Shown: positions 46,831-58,900 of the stretch, piece after piece
Layout: each line of letters opens with the position of its first letter
How positions within the stretch are numbered: the stretch's first letter is position 1
DNA from: Argentina anserina
Lineage: Eukaryota; Streptophyta; Magnoliopsida; Rosales; Rosaceae
Direction of reading: 5' to 3'
NCBI RefSeq assembly: GCF_933775445.1
Contig: NC_065874.1
Coordinates: 14,403,001-14,467,000, forward strand
Length of the DNA: 64,000 nucleotides
Translations under genes and position numbers: made by a program
Notes under the pieces: generated by a model
Databases searched by the model: none
What the model saw: only the letters and a program-made list of their open reading frames with translations
What the model was told of the DNA's origin: nothing

Positions 46831-49800
46831 TACTTAGAAGTTTCAAATTTTATATTTTATTTTTTAGAAATGATTTTATTTGTTACTCAGGACCCATGAC
46901 GCTTTTTCAGAATAGGGTTTCTTCATTATTTTTTGCATTTCTTAAATGATTACATAATTTCAAAAAGTATTTAAAAATAGCTTCGGTGCCCAAAAATGTA
47001 TATGAATATTAATGCATTCTCATGTTGATGCTCTCTATGCAGCCATTTAGAAATTTTGGGATATTTGTATCTGTGTGACACGACTGCCATTAAGATGTTA
47101 TGATACAATGGCTTAACCGAATGGACTCAGGCCCAAACAATATAAAAAAGATAATATTTTAACCGGACACATATTTCCACGTAGTGATCATATCCTAGAG
47201 TCGGTTTTCCCAAAATCATTTCATTTATGCAACTGCCCTTAGAGAGGTAGTGTGATACATGGGTGTACCGCGTTGATCAAGACTCATATGTTATCAAAAA
47301 TATGTGAAATTTGTAGAGTAGTAATATTTCACTACATGACTGATATCCTACTGTCGGTTTTTCAAAAATCCATTTCCTTAATACAGTTGGTGTTGAAACG
47401 AACACACAAGCATAACATGAGATGCAAGTTATACTAAATTAGTAGATACGTTGTAATTCACATGTGATTCAGGTGGTCATTAACCAAATGGAAATGCGAC
47501 CGTTAGATGTGGTCATGACACCATATATATTACATCCTGAAAATTCCAAAGGCACCGAAAAGAAGAAGAAAAGAATCTCAAACTTCTTTAGTTTGAAATC
47601 ATCAGGAAAAAAAAGGTCAATTACCATTTCAAACACTTAATGTACCGATACATCAAATAGACTACGTAGTTTGATATCGAAGTAAGATAGCTCGATACAT
47701 AGACGACTAATTTGAGATCAAGTCAAATTCAAATTAGTCTGCTTCATGTATTGATACATCAATGCACCGTAGAATATTTCTCAAGAAACACATTGTAGCT
47801 ATGAGTCTATAATAATAATAGACAATATTAAATGTGCAGAGAGACCTTTCAATTGAGTCAAATTATCATGCGACTGATTCTGACTATGTCATGAAGGGAC
47901 TAGTGGCCAATGTGCCACTGCAAAATTATGCATCCACCATATCTTGAGTCAACTTTCAAGCATAAACTAAGCTCATTTAGGATATCTCCAACAATTTATA
48001 CAAAACATACTTCTTAGAGATTTATAGAAGATAAATGTTATTTCCAAAAAATGGATCCAAACTCTTCAGTCTTCTACAGAAAATATTTCCACTTTGAATT
48101 TATATATACAATGTTGTTATTGCTGTTAGTTTACCAGTGGAGTAAGTAAACAGAGAGGCTTCTAACCTTATAATCTATCCAGAAATCCTATAGAGCATAA
48201 AAGAACATACTTGCACATATTTCGTGGTCTGATGCATAAACTTCAATACTGCACGGCATATGGATGAGATTCCAAGTAGTCCATACCAGGCTCAAATCTG
48301 AACTGTTAGTATGTCCCCATCAAGATGTTCTGCATTAAGGGACCCTGGAAGCTCTAAAATCTTCATGAAAATTGAATATACACTGGATGATAAAATTAAC
48401 AATATAAGAAACAGATAAATTAAATGAGCAGTTGACATTGTTCACTTATATATTTATTGAAAAGGTAAAATAATGCAAAAAGAACCTCCTATATGTAATG
48501 ACAGACACATAAGATATTACAGATATTAAGCAAAACGACCATCAATCCACCTCTATAGAAAGCATTGTAAAGAAGGCTTTCACTAAAGAAAGTTCAAGCA
48601 GGAGTTGGAGAAAGATTTTACAACAGATTGGCTCAAGTAATAGACTTAGATTCATGGTAAACACTTGAAAATGCCAACCTGGTGACTAATTCATATCAAG
48701 CTTATAAACCATGCAATTTTAGCAAATGATTCAAAAGATCAATTATTTCCCAACTAAAATACAATACTAACATCAATCCACCACCTTCCCAATTCAACAT
48801 GTTCCAGAAAACATGCTTCCAGCACAAGTGTTACAAGATGTTGCACATAACAAATTTCTTTTCAATCCAATGCTACTATGACTTAAACCTATGGCATAAT
48901 CAACTCTATAGCCAAAACCCAGGTATTTAACATCAATCAAACTAACATATGAGCTAAAAAAATAAAACTTGATCCCCATTTCAATTGCTATATTATCATC
49001 AATCATTACATTATCAACTCTAACGCTGAAAACAAGCAAGCAAACTCATATCCAAAGCCAACATCAATCCACCACTACACCCACCATAACCTTGAAACCC
49101 TTACGTGACTAAATATAGTAATCATAACTTATGTCTATGAGAAGGTGACACAAACGAATTTTTTCCAGAAGCAATCATTGTCTCTAAAGTTGGACAAGAA
49201 AACAAATTTCCCTCTTGCAAACTCATACAGTCAGTCTAGTAGCAACTTAACCTCACCATTATCCTGATACGGTACCACTAGCAGATCGATACACTATCTA
49301 GCAGATTGATACAACCTTAAAGACCCAAAATAAAATGATACACTATGTACCCTCTGTCTAGCAGATTGCACTACAACTATGCAACAAATCAAAAACATTA
49401 TAAGCTACAAAATCAAACCAGCTACAACATCCTAAAGCTAGTTATAAGCTTTGACCTTTCTAGCTGCAATCAACATTACCAAACAACAATACACACCAAA
49501 ACTAAGTCGAAACTCGAAAGCAAACAAGGTAAATAATAAGTAAAGAACTGAGGGAACTTCACCAGCAATATCACAGCCTACTGGAAGGCCTGCTTGAGAG
49601 AGCTATGTTGGGCTTCTCGGCAACCTGAAAGAATGAAAACATATAAATTAAGAGGAGCTAGAAACTAAGAGAAAGAAAACCCAGAAATTGTTGCACCTAG
49701 AAAGAAAACTCACCTGATCAGAAATCCTTAATTGAGCAAGCTGAACTGAAAGCACAAATTGAAAACCCCAAATACAAGCAGTGTTTCTCCCAAATCGAAT

Positions 49801-50479
49801 TTGAGGCAGCGAGCTTCTCTGAATTCATTTCAGTAAGTCTTTGGCTTTGTATCTTCGTACCCTAGTCAACCAAGCCTTCCGATTTGGAAAGTAAAGAGGA
49901 TGTATTGTATTTGGATTTGTGTGGATTTATTTTAATAGACAGATTTTTTTAGAAAGTCAATGGACTCTTTAAAAAGTTTACCGACTTTCATAAAATAGTT
50001 AAAATCACTAACTGCAGCTACAGACTTTTGGTTGATTTCTACATAGTTATATTGATTCATGAAATCCATAAAATTCATATCGATCGACTTTTACAGATTT
50101 TTTTAGTACTCATAAAAAAAATTTAAACTTTCTTTTTTGTTAATTAAGAAAATAAGGTATGGTAACTAATTAATGTACATACCATTCTGTCAATTACAAA
50201 CTTACGGTTCTGTTGCTTCACTATCCACAGTTCTGTGATAATTTGTTTCACTCCCGAGTGCGCCTTAAGCATCTAGGTTGGTCTGGTTCTCTAACGCCTC
50301 GTGGGTGCTATTAAATGTGGACTTAATGCATACTAATTAAATCAAGAAAAATAATTTCAAACACCCCAAACACTGAAATCGGGGAGCGGTTTAATAGAGG
50401 AGAAGATGAGAAAGCTTATGGGCATGGTCTTGTAGATCGGTTCTTATAAATAATGACGTTGTCCATGGCGGCAATGCTC

Positions 50480-50516
<37 letters not shown>

Positions 50517-50690
50517 CCCCCTCCTATGTCAGTCCTTTGTTTTTATTTCTTTTCCAACTGACTTTTTTTTAAATCGATAAGTATATATATATATATATCC
50601 CTTAATTTAATTAGTATAATAAACTTTTGCTATGGTTTTCGAGTATTATATATATTCTAAACAAATTTATTGGTTGTGTCTATTACAAAT
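46831..50690. other. Gene-poor spacer with a possible decayed or non-coding transcription unit (minus)
   Basis: Most of this is AT-rich with nothing recognised. On the minus strand, 49870-49560 looks transcribed: a leader-like segment, GATCAG/GTGAGT donor near 49713 and TTTCAG/GTTGCC acceptor near 49625. Further down, 48365-48240 gives a short open stretch beginning MKILELPGSLNAEHLDGD that is broken by stops. I cannot join these into a protein, so either a non-coding RNA or a dead gene is possible. Confidence 0.25.
50483..50513. repeat. (GA)n microsatellite
   Basis: A pure GA run in gene-free DNA. Confidence 0.92.
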
Positions 50691-50697
50691 AAATTAA

Positions 50698-50872
50698 GGG
50701 GTGTTTCGGCAGAGGACTTCAACGAGGGAGATGACTTTTAAAAGGGATTACAAATTCCTCCACGTTGGATCCCTCATTTGGCAAAAAAAAAAAGGAATGG
50801 ATTTTAATTGCACGGGATTTTAACGGGGAATTTTAGAAGGGATTCCACCGAACACAACTCCTTCCTCTAAGT
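50698..50872. mobile_element. Possible Tourist/Harbinger-like MITE
   Basis: The left end GGGGTGTTTCGGCAGAGG and the complement of the right end GGAGTTGTGTTCGGTGGAA share the GTGTTYGG core seen in Harbinger-type termini. The flanking TAA/TTA duplication is not clear. Confidence 0.4.
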
Positions 50873-52878
50873 TCCACCTCTCTAAGCGGAACTTCAAAAT
50901 TCCACTGGGTGCTCGATTTCTCGCTCTCTCTTCGCTTTGCGTCGCTCATCTTTAGGTTATGTCTATATATTGGGCTTCAGTTTTTCTTTGTATTACATGG
51001 TTTCTTTGTTGAAATTTGGATTGTTTCATTTGAAAATTGATCGATCCAAATTAAGTATTTGTACTTCATAATTCTTCATATGTGTTTATGACTTTGTTAG
51101 TTATATGATTGGGCTGCTAGTTTGTTTTTGAATCATTTGTTTTTGCGATGAGTCTGTTATGGGTTATTGGGTTGAAGGTTTTTTCTTGTTACTGTACGAA
51201 GTTCCAATTAAGATTCCAGTAAAAGAGCATGTTCTTGTTTTGGCTTTGAATATATTGTAGTTACTTTTTCAGTTGTAGCAACAATTCAGCTCTGCAAACC
51301 TTTGTGGATTTGAGCTAAACATGACGGGGGATTTCTTGGGTTGAGTACAGAGAAGAGATATGTAACTGTGAAAAAGGAAGCCAATGATGAACCCAAGCAT
51401 TTAGGTCTGCTTTCCTTTCTTTTCGTTTTTTACTTTGCTTATTGCTTATAGTACTATTGCTACATCTATTTGGTCTTGGCCTTGATGAAATTCTTGCACT
51501 TTTTGATGAAGTTCATTGTTTTTGTGACATGTTTAGCTAACATCTGATGCCTATTTTATTCTAGTATTGCTCATGTTGTTATATACTCTAGAGAGTACTT
51601 TCTATTGCGTTAAGGAAATAAGAACCAGTGCAATATCTATTAAGTGCAATTGTGAATGCAGAGATAGTGTTGGCCAATAGGTTCCAGAGTTACTGATCTT
51701 GGTGTAATTGATAATATGTTGTGCAAGAAATTCCCTATAGGCAGTAATCTTGACAAATACAACAGCCCAAAGCCTTTCAATTTTTTCTCTCTTTATGGAA
51801 ATGTTGATGCAAGTTCTTATAGGCTATGATGTTTACATTAGATGCAACTGTTTGCTCACGGCATTTGCTGAGAGAAAAGGGTGTCATATATGATAGTGAA
51901 TTAGTCATCCATTTGATGAGAGAAGTAACAATCTCTGATTATGAGCATCAGCCAAAAAAAATTTAGGTTATGAGCATGATACTAATAGCAACTTCTAGAG
52001 AAGAAAAGGCATGGACAATATACTTCGAAAACAGATTGAATGGACTAGGAGCATAAACTTTGAGTAATGACCAAGTCTTACAGAGCTATAAAATGTAGAA
52101 GTGGCAGCAAAATTGGATTGATGCACCAGGCGTGGAGCTGTTCCATAATAAGTCATCTTCCATAATCAGTACAGTGGTGTATAATCAGTGTACAAACAAT
52201 ATTGGTAGTTCATCGATACTCTAGAATATAAAAAAGAAATGTCATGGGTTTAGGGTCGGATGATAACGGACCTGATATTCATCTCCGTTATTCACCGGAA
52301 TGTGTTTTGTTTTGGTCATTTGCAGAACTGGGTTTTGACTTTTTACAAGCTCAAATGTTGTAGAGAATGATATGCTATTATGTAGAAAATTTGACAGCTT
52401 GATTTCCTTACAACGGTATACGTGTAGCTTACCCATTTGTTTTGGTAATTAATACCAATGTGTCATGCAGGTTCTATGAATTTAGAATGGATCTTTGCCG
52501 TAAACTTGCTAGAGAAGAGAATGAGGACGAGGGGGAAGATGCAGATGCTGAGGACGAGGAGGAAGCCTTTTTTGTTGTAACTAGATTAATCGAAGCACAA
52601 AATTGTCTTGATTTACCATCTATTTGGTAAAATTATAATTATTGACAACAGTTAGAAAGCAAAAGAAAATTGATAAAAAACAAAGAATTATTAATATTGT
52701 CAAAAAATAAAGGGCTTCTTATAAAAAAAGTCACTTTTGATACATGTATTTATAAAAAAATCAAGTAAGATTTGAAAATTAGAAAAAAGTCACAATTTTA
52801 AAACCATTATAGCGTCGCCACTGAACTTGATGATATTTACAATATGCCACTGCCGCCTCCTTCTCCTTCTCCTTCTCC
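50873..52878. other. Spacer with scattered coding-like remnants
   Basis: A leader-like segment near 50880-50960 is followed by isolated coding-like pieces on the plus strand: RYVTVKKEANDEPKHLG near 51355-51405, and a 52-codon acidic stretch after an acceptor at about 52471 (FYEFRMDLCRKLAREE then a run of E/D). They could be remnants of one dead gene. I do not recognise it and cannot connect the pieces. Confidence 0.25.
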
Positions 52879-53220
52879 ATGTCCTCGTCGGTCTCCTCTT
52901 TCCCAGACGTAGAGCCCGTCTGTCCTCACCCACTCCTCCTTGATGTTAACTCCGCTCACCCCAAGGTCATCGAGCCCCTACTCAAATGCGCCTTCAAGCT
53001 CATCTCCAGCATCCTATTCCCCGATGAGATCCATGTCGTTGGCCCCAAATTCGTCTTCTGCAAGCTCATCAACTTCGTCTGCAAGTGCGACGGCGGCACT
53101 GGCTAGGTCGTTATTGAACTCGTCGTGCTTAAAGTCCTCTTCGTCGTCTGCAACCCTTTCATCAAACCACACTAGCCGGAGTGTCTGGTTCAAGTTTGGG
53201 AGCGTCGTGGCCCTTGGATG
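52879..53220 (+). pseudogene. Fragment of a BIG-type (Sec7) ARF guanine-nucleotide exchange factor
   Basis: The frame from 52879 reads PHPLLLDVNSAHPKVIEPLL, KCAFKLISSIL, then KLINFVCKCDGGTG. After a TAG at 53104-53106 it continues in the same frame as VVIELVVLKVLF and, past a second TAG, ECLVQVW. From memory this order matches the N-terminal DCB region of plant BIG proteins (AYPKVLEPALDCAFKL, VCKCGGLGEEAIELSVLRVLL, GDCLLQIVRTCYNVYLGG). BIG proteins activate ARF GTPases for Golgi and endosomal trafficking. With two stops, no start-side sequence and no Sec7 domain nearby, it is a dead fragment. No introns are visible across ~115 codons. The next sequence is a (CTT)n run and a minisatellite. Longer minus-strand frames over it are shadows. 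Confidence 0.6.
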
Positions 53221-53499
53221 CAGAGGCGGAGGAGTAGTGCACATCGCGTCGGCGTAGGAAGTCTGTGTCGGCAGCGATGTCCCATGGCTAATATTATCCT
53301 TGACTTGAGAAGATCTGGTTCTAACCGGAAGAGAGGACGATGCTAAGGATCGGGAGGCTGATGCAACGCCGAGACTAGATCGAAGAAATCTCCCGACTTG
53401 GAAGAAATGGAAACGACGACGACAATTTGAAGGAAAAGATGGAATTACAAATGTGTCTGAGAAAAAGATGATGTTGATGACATGGGTGCCCATAGCAGT

Positions 53500-53580
53500 T
53501 TCTTCTTCTTCTTCTTCTTCTTCTTCTTCTTCTGCTTCTTCTTCTTCTTCTTCTTCTTCTTCTTCTTCTTCTTCTTCTTC
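53500..53580. repeat. (CTT)n microsatellite
   Basis: An 81-bp TTC/CTT run with one interruption (CTGCTT). The long Glu, Ser and Arg/Lys runs in the different frames come from this repeat and are not evidence of a gene. Confidence 0.95.
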
Positions 53581-53611
53581 CCACAACAGTTACATAAAAC
53601 AATGTGATAAT

Positions 53612-53853
53612 GTGTGTGACAGTTGTTATGACACCAGTTGTGACATCGGGTGTGACAGTAGTTGTGACATCGGGTGTGACAGTAGTTGTGACAACGGGTG
53701 TGACATGTAGTGTGATCGTAGTTGTGACAGCGGGTGTGACAGGAGGTGTGATAGTTAGTGTGACAGATGGTGTGATAAGAGGTGTGACAGCGAGTGTGAT
53801 AGGTAGCATGACAGTGGTTGCGACAGGTAGTGTGACAAGAAGTGTGATAGGTA
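53612..53853. repeat. 12-bp-period GTGTGACA minisatellite, left part
   Basis: About twenty units of the type TGTGACAGYRGG / TGTGACATCGGG, often in 24-bp pairs. The array resumes at 55880-55966 after the hAT-type element, so it was one array before the insertion. Because the period is a multiple of three all frames stay open, giving Val-Thr-Xaa-Gly or Cys-His repeats. Confidence 0.9.
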
Positions 53854-54217
53854 GTGTGACATAGGGGTGGCACTTAAGACCGAAAACCGAACCGAAAAAA
53901 CCGGACCGAAACCGAAAAAAATCAAACCGAACACAAACCGAACCGAACACAAGAAAAACCGAACCGAACCGAATTAATCGGTTTGGTTTTCGGTTTAGGC
54001 ACATAAGAAACCGAACCGAACCGAAAAACCGAACTATTCATAAAATAATGTCGTTTTACGTTTATCTTACCGAATATTTGATTTGATTAATGTGATTTTA
54101 GGTTTATATAATATATAATTATATGTTTCTCTTTTGTAGTGTTATATATGTATATATAATCATCTATGTTTATATGTATGCCCATATATGTATGTTTCAA
54201 ATAAGTTTGTTAAAACA

Positions 54218-54261
<44 letters not shown>
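54218..54261. repeat. (TA)n microsatellite inside the hAT-type element
   Basis: A simple TA run between the left subterminal region and the first 500-bp unit. Confidence 0.92.
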
Positions 54262-54263
<2 letters not shown>

Positions 54264-54299
54264 AGTGGATGTGTAATTACTAAATCCGCCTGAATATGA

Positions 54300-55690
54300 A
54301 GCAATTATATGAAGGAAACTTCTCGTAATCGATCGACACCAGCCGATATGATTGATATATATATATATAGTGACCTTGTAAAAATTTCATCCAATTCGGA
54401 CCTCGTTTAAGTGTCGGAATTTCCGGTAAACCGAAAACAATACTAATATGTCATAAGGGAAGACACATTACCAAAATACGAACACCAAAAGTTGTTTGCA
54501 TATATGAAATCACCTAATTTTTGTCACCAATTGTGTGCGGTCGCACCAAAGAAACCCATTTGGCAAAGCCCCGGTCAATGAGGATTTTAATATGTCAAAA
54601 CGCCTCTTTTTTAGTTGACCGTTGATACGAACGGTCAAATCATGTCCAAAACGGACAAAATTTTTACGGGGTCCCTAAATATATATACAGATCACATCTG
54701 CTGGTGTCGATTGATCATATTTTAAACTAGAGTTGGCGATCGCCTAAGTGTCAACTAATGTATCTTAACCTTTATATTAGGTTTAAAATATAACTATCGC
54801 ATTATGAAGCGGCTATATGAAGGAAACTTCTCGGGATTGATCGACACCATCCGATATGATCGGTATATATATTTAGTGACCCTATAAAAATTTCATCAAA
54901 TTCGGATCTTGTTTGACCGTCAGAATTTTCGGTAAATCGAAAATACCACTAATATGTCCTAAGGATGGACCTATTACAAATATGCGAACGCCGAAAGCCA
55001 TTTGCATATCTGAAATCACCTCATTTTTGTTACCTATCATGCGTGGTAGCAACGAGGAAACTCATTTGGCAAAGCCCCGGTCAATGGGGTTTTATTATGT
55101 GAAAACGCCTGTTTTTTGGTTGACCGTTGGTACGAACGGTCAAACCATGTTCAAAACGGACGAAATTTTTACGGTGTCGATCGACCATATTTCAAACTTG
55201 AGTTGTCGATCGCCGAAGTGTCCACTAATGTATCATAACCTTTATATTAGGGTTATAATAAAACTATCACATTATGAAGCGACTATATGAAGGAAACTTC
55301 TCGGAATTGATCGACACTATCCGATGTGATCAATATATATATTTAGTGATCATTTTAAAATTTCATCCAATTCGGACCTCGTTTGACCGTCAGAATTTCC
55401 GGTAACCAAAAACAACACTAATATACCCTAAGGGAGGACCTATTACCAAGATGCGAATGAGAAAAGTTGTTTACATATTTGAAATCACATAATTTTTGTC
55501 ATCGATCGTGCGTGGTCGAAACAAGGAAACTCATTTGGCAAATACCCGGTCAATGGGATTTGATTATGTGAAAACGCTTTTTTTTTGTTAATCGTTGGTA
55601 CAAACGGTCAAACTATGTTCAAAATGGATGAAATTTTTACAAAGTCCCTAAATATATATGTCGATCACATCTATTAGTGTCGATCGACAA
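54300..55690. repeat. Block 2 of the ~505-bp palindromic repeat, inverted relative to block 1
   Basis: Unit starts lie 508 and 470 bp apart, with a partial third unit. The complement of block 1 (44460-46830) matches along the unit: CCACTAATGTATC, TGAAGGAAACTTCTC, TTTCATCCAATTCGGACC. It lies wholly inside the hAT-type element. Confidence 0.88.
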
Positions 55691-55887
55691 TATTTCGAAA
55701 CTAGAATTTTTTGAAAAAAAAATTTCAAAAAAAAAAAAACCGAAAAAAATCGAACCGAACCGTTTGGTTCGGTTTTAGTTTGACCTATTAGAGAACCGTG
55801 AACCGAACTGAAGTTCAATTTCAGTTTGGTTTCCGGTTTGAGCCCAAAACCGAACCATTTAAACCGAATGCCACTCCTAGTGTGACA

Positions 55888-55966
55888 GGTAGTGTGACAG
55901 CGAGTGTGACAGTGGTTGTGACAGTGGGTGTAACAGAAAGTGTGGCAGCAGATGTGACATGCCAAA
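55888..55966. repeat. 12-bp-period minisatellite, right part
   Basis: Continuation of the array at 53612-53853 (GACAGGTAGTGTGACAGCG and so on), separated from it by the hAT-type element. Confidence 0.88.
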
Positions 55967-58900
55967 AGAAAATGTCTAAATATGTGAAATGAGGTTAAAA
56001 TTCAAAGGAGATTGGTATGAGTATGCTGATAATGAAGAGAAACACTAAAATTGAGGAGCCTTGAGCTCCGATTTCGCCAAAATACCTTGGAGCACCGCTA
56101 TGGACGGCGGCAGCCCCTTGCGACAGTTGTTGCGCCTTGTACGGTGGTCGGTTCGGACTGGGTATAGTATCAAATGAAAGAGGGGAGAGATATCTTTTCA
56201 ATGGTACCAACCACGCTAAAATCCATCACTAGACGGTAAAGTTATGGTCGAAATTTGAATAAAGAGGAAAAAGAAGAAGATGAAGAAGAATAGTTAGAAA
56301 TATGGTAAAATTATCTGAAAAATATTTTAAAAATGACTATTTTCTAATTTTATTCCAAATTTGTTGACTATTTTCTAATTTCTAATAACTTGAAATGACT
56401 TTTTTATAATTTGGAAATAAGTGGTAACCTTTTTCTAATTTATGATGGAAAATGGTATTATTTTATAATTTACACAAAAATAAATAGTTGTACCAAATCC
56501 CATGATAAAATCCATTTTCATAAAAAAAATTGACTCAAACAAGTCATTTTCATAATCCATCCCTCAAGTTCCTTCATTTTAAGATCTCATCACTTCCAAG
56601 TCCATTTGAACCTCCAAATCTCTTCATTTCCAAATCCCTTACCCAAACACTCCCTTAGAGAATCTCAATTATTTATAAGAAAAGAGAAACCCTTCAAATT
56701 TAATCTTTTTTTTCTTATGTACTTCTTTCATCGTCATTGTTTTTATTGTAGCATTTGACATGCGTCCACAATTGAGAATGAGGTTTTTTAGTAAGTATAA
56801 AGATACAAGGTAAGAACATAACATAAAAAAAGAAAAAAATAATCAAAGGGTGAATAACCATGTTGGGTTGTATGAAAAATAATTGGTAAAAAAAAGGCAA
56901 AAATAAAAATGACGGGGGATGAACATCGATCTTTGAATGATATGAGAAAGTCCGTGGAAAAGTCTATGAAAACTTTTGGTCTAGAGGCTAGACAACTTTT
57001 AGACTCATGTATGTATATGTTACACTATAAAGTTAATTAGATTCTATGAGTTTATAATTTCATAAGTATGAATGATATTTTGAATATCTACAAATTTCTA
57101 TTCAATTTGAAAAGTCTTAATTGAATACCCACAGACTTTCAAGAATTTTATGATGATTTTTTAAGATCTTAATTAAAAACACATAGACTTGTATGAATAA
57201 CTAAAAATATGTATTGAATACACTTAAACTTTTGAAATCTATGGATTTTTTTAAAACTCCCACTAATTCTATATATAATACACCCCTACCCAATTTTTCT
57301 CTTTGTGTTTTTCTCCACTGACCCAAACCAATAGGTCCAGCAAGAATGCTACTTACCCAAAGCAGAAAGAACTCCTCGTCCCAAATATCCTGCGAGGGGA
57401 GCACGCCCTCAACGAGGCGGCCGTTCTTGCCGAACTCCACTCCTTTCACGACTTGCACTCCAACGGCGGTTCAGATTTGGTGAGGCGAGAGGGGGAGGTG
57501 ATCGAAGATTGATACGAACGAGAAAGGAAGGAAGGAGAAACAGACCAAGTTGTGAACTGGTTGAGAGAGCTTGGTAAATTTTCAAAGCGCGTCATGTCGT
57601 GGGTAATCAAATGAAGTGTGTGCTGAGAAAATTACCGCCGTAGACAGATTAAGCTCTAGCCTTCCCCCTAATCGTGCGCTGCCAACAACATTAAAATAAC
57701 AACTTATAACTATAACAGACAGACATGTTAAGTTGAATCAAATCGAAATGTATATCGTATAACATACCTTGATCTCTTTAGTCTTTATATACTTGAGATA
57801 GAAGTCATAGAACCTCGCGTAATGTATATATGATGTTAAAATTAGAAAGAACTTCAGGCCGATAATTATAATCAAGTACAAAATATCAATGCTACTGCCT
57901 CAAGTTGTTGGCTATTTACTATCTAACATGGGGTATTTCATTTTACACCATTTTTAGAATTTGCTTTTAAAATAAACACACTTATCAATTAATTTTAATT
58001 TTTTCTCAAATATTTTCAATTAAGCTTATAAATTGTCTTTCATTTTAACGAGAATTACATAGGTTGCCACTATTTAAATATAATTAGTCAACTATGAAAT
58101 TAAAATATCTTTTAAAGTACTTAATTATAGATTGCTTGTGATTTTCTTTACCTCATTATTATTGCTAAAATTATAGAAATTTTGTTTACAATTTTAATTC
58201 AAAATAAGGTAGATAATGAATGTAATACTTATGTTTTGGTACTTTAAATTATCTTTCTTAAAGGTAAATTTATATGTTGAAACTTGAAAATTTGTAGGTT
58301 GATATTGGCAACACTAATTTTTCTGTATTCATTCATCTCTTTATAACCTGACATAAAGGTAGAAGTTAACATTGTTAACCTAGTTAATAGGTACTAGACA
58401 ACCTAGTTAATATGTATCTCTTTTAATTTCAACCTAAGGATTAGAAGCATTTGTTTACAAGCTTCACTTCAAAAAAATGTAATGACATAGGGGAATTTTA
58501 TAAATTTTATTTGTACCTTTTATTGTAATATATATATATACACATATGCTTCTCATTCTAAAAAATAGTATTATACATATGTGTACGTACCTTTCGATAA
58601 GAATCTCTCATATAATCTTTGTTTCACTAGCTCTTATTTCTTAAAAACAAGAATTGTGTAAAACTTTACAAAATTGAATTGATTGATGGAAGAACAACAA
58701 TAAAAGATATGAAAAATTTGCAAAACTAAATAGCTCAGTGATGAGTATATATATAGATTAAAGTTATTAATATGAATTTAAAACAATGAAATAATTATGG
58801 ATGAAATACCTAAGATTAAGGAAATAATCGGTCTGACTTTTTATATATCAGAAGGGCAAATCAGATATTTATAAAAAAAAATATTGATAATAAAAAATTT

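Larger units (their letters stand above)
53862..55879. mobile_element. hAT-type non-autonomous element carrying three 505-bp repeat units
   Basis: A 2,018-bp element with ends TAGGGGTGGCACTTAAG and, as the complement of the right end, TAGGAGTGGCATTCGG. It is flanked by the perfect 8-bp duplication GTGTGACA (53854-53861, 55880-55887). Subterminal regions of 130-190 bp on both sides are packed with AACCGAACCGAA-type repeats, as expected for transposase-binding subterminal motifs. The interior is a (TA)n tract and then three units of the same ~500-bp palindromic repeat as block 1, in the opposite orientation (TATATGAAGGAAACTTCTCG at 54306, 54814 and 55284). No transposase frame is present. Confidence 0.87.

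Noticed and set aside
53014..53586. A 190-codon minus-strand frame beginning with a long Glu run
   Set aside because: It is antisense to the BIG-like fragment and starts in the (CTT)n repeat; no family similarity in the unique part.
53375..54004. A 209-codon minus-strand frame rich in Thr/Val/Pro and Arg, and a 142-codon Cys-His-rich frame that looks like a metal-binding protein
   Set aside because: Both are translations of the 12-bp minisatellite, the (CTT)n run and the CCGAAC repeats. The period is a multiple of three, so all frames stay open.
50698..56660. A single 6-kb Harbinger-like element with ends at 50698 and 56655
   Set aside because: Both ends have a GTGTTYGG core, but the TAA/TTA flanks do not match as a direct duplication and the left end pairs better with sequence at 50872.
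56970..57600. Open frames on both strands at 57201-57512 (for example GVLPSQDIWDEEFFLLW)
   Set aside because: No splice-joined continuation, no ATG in a good position and no family recognised.
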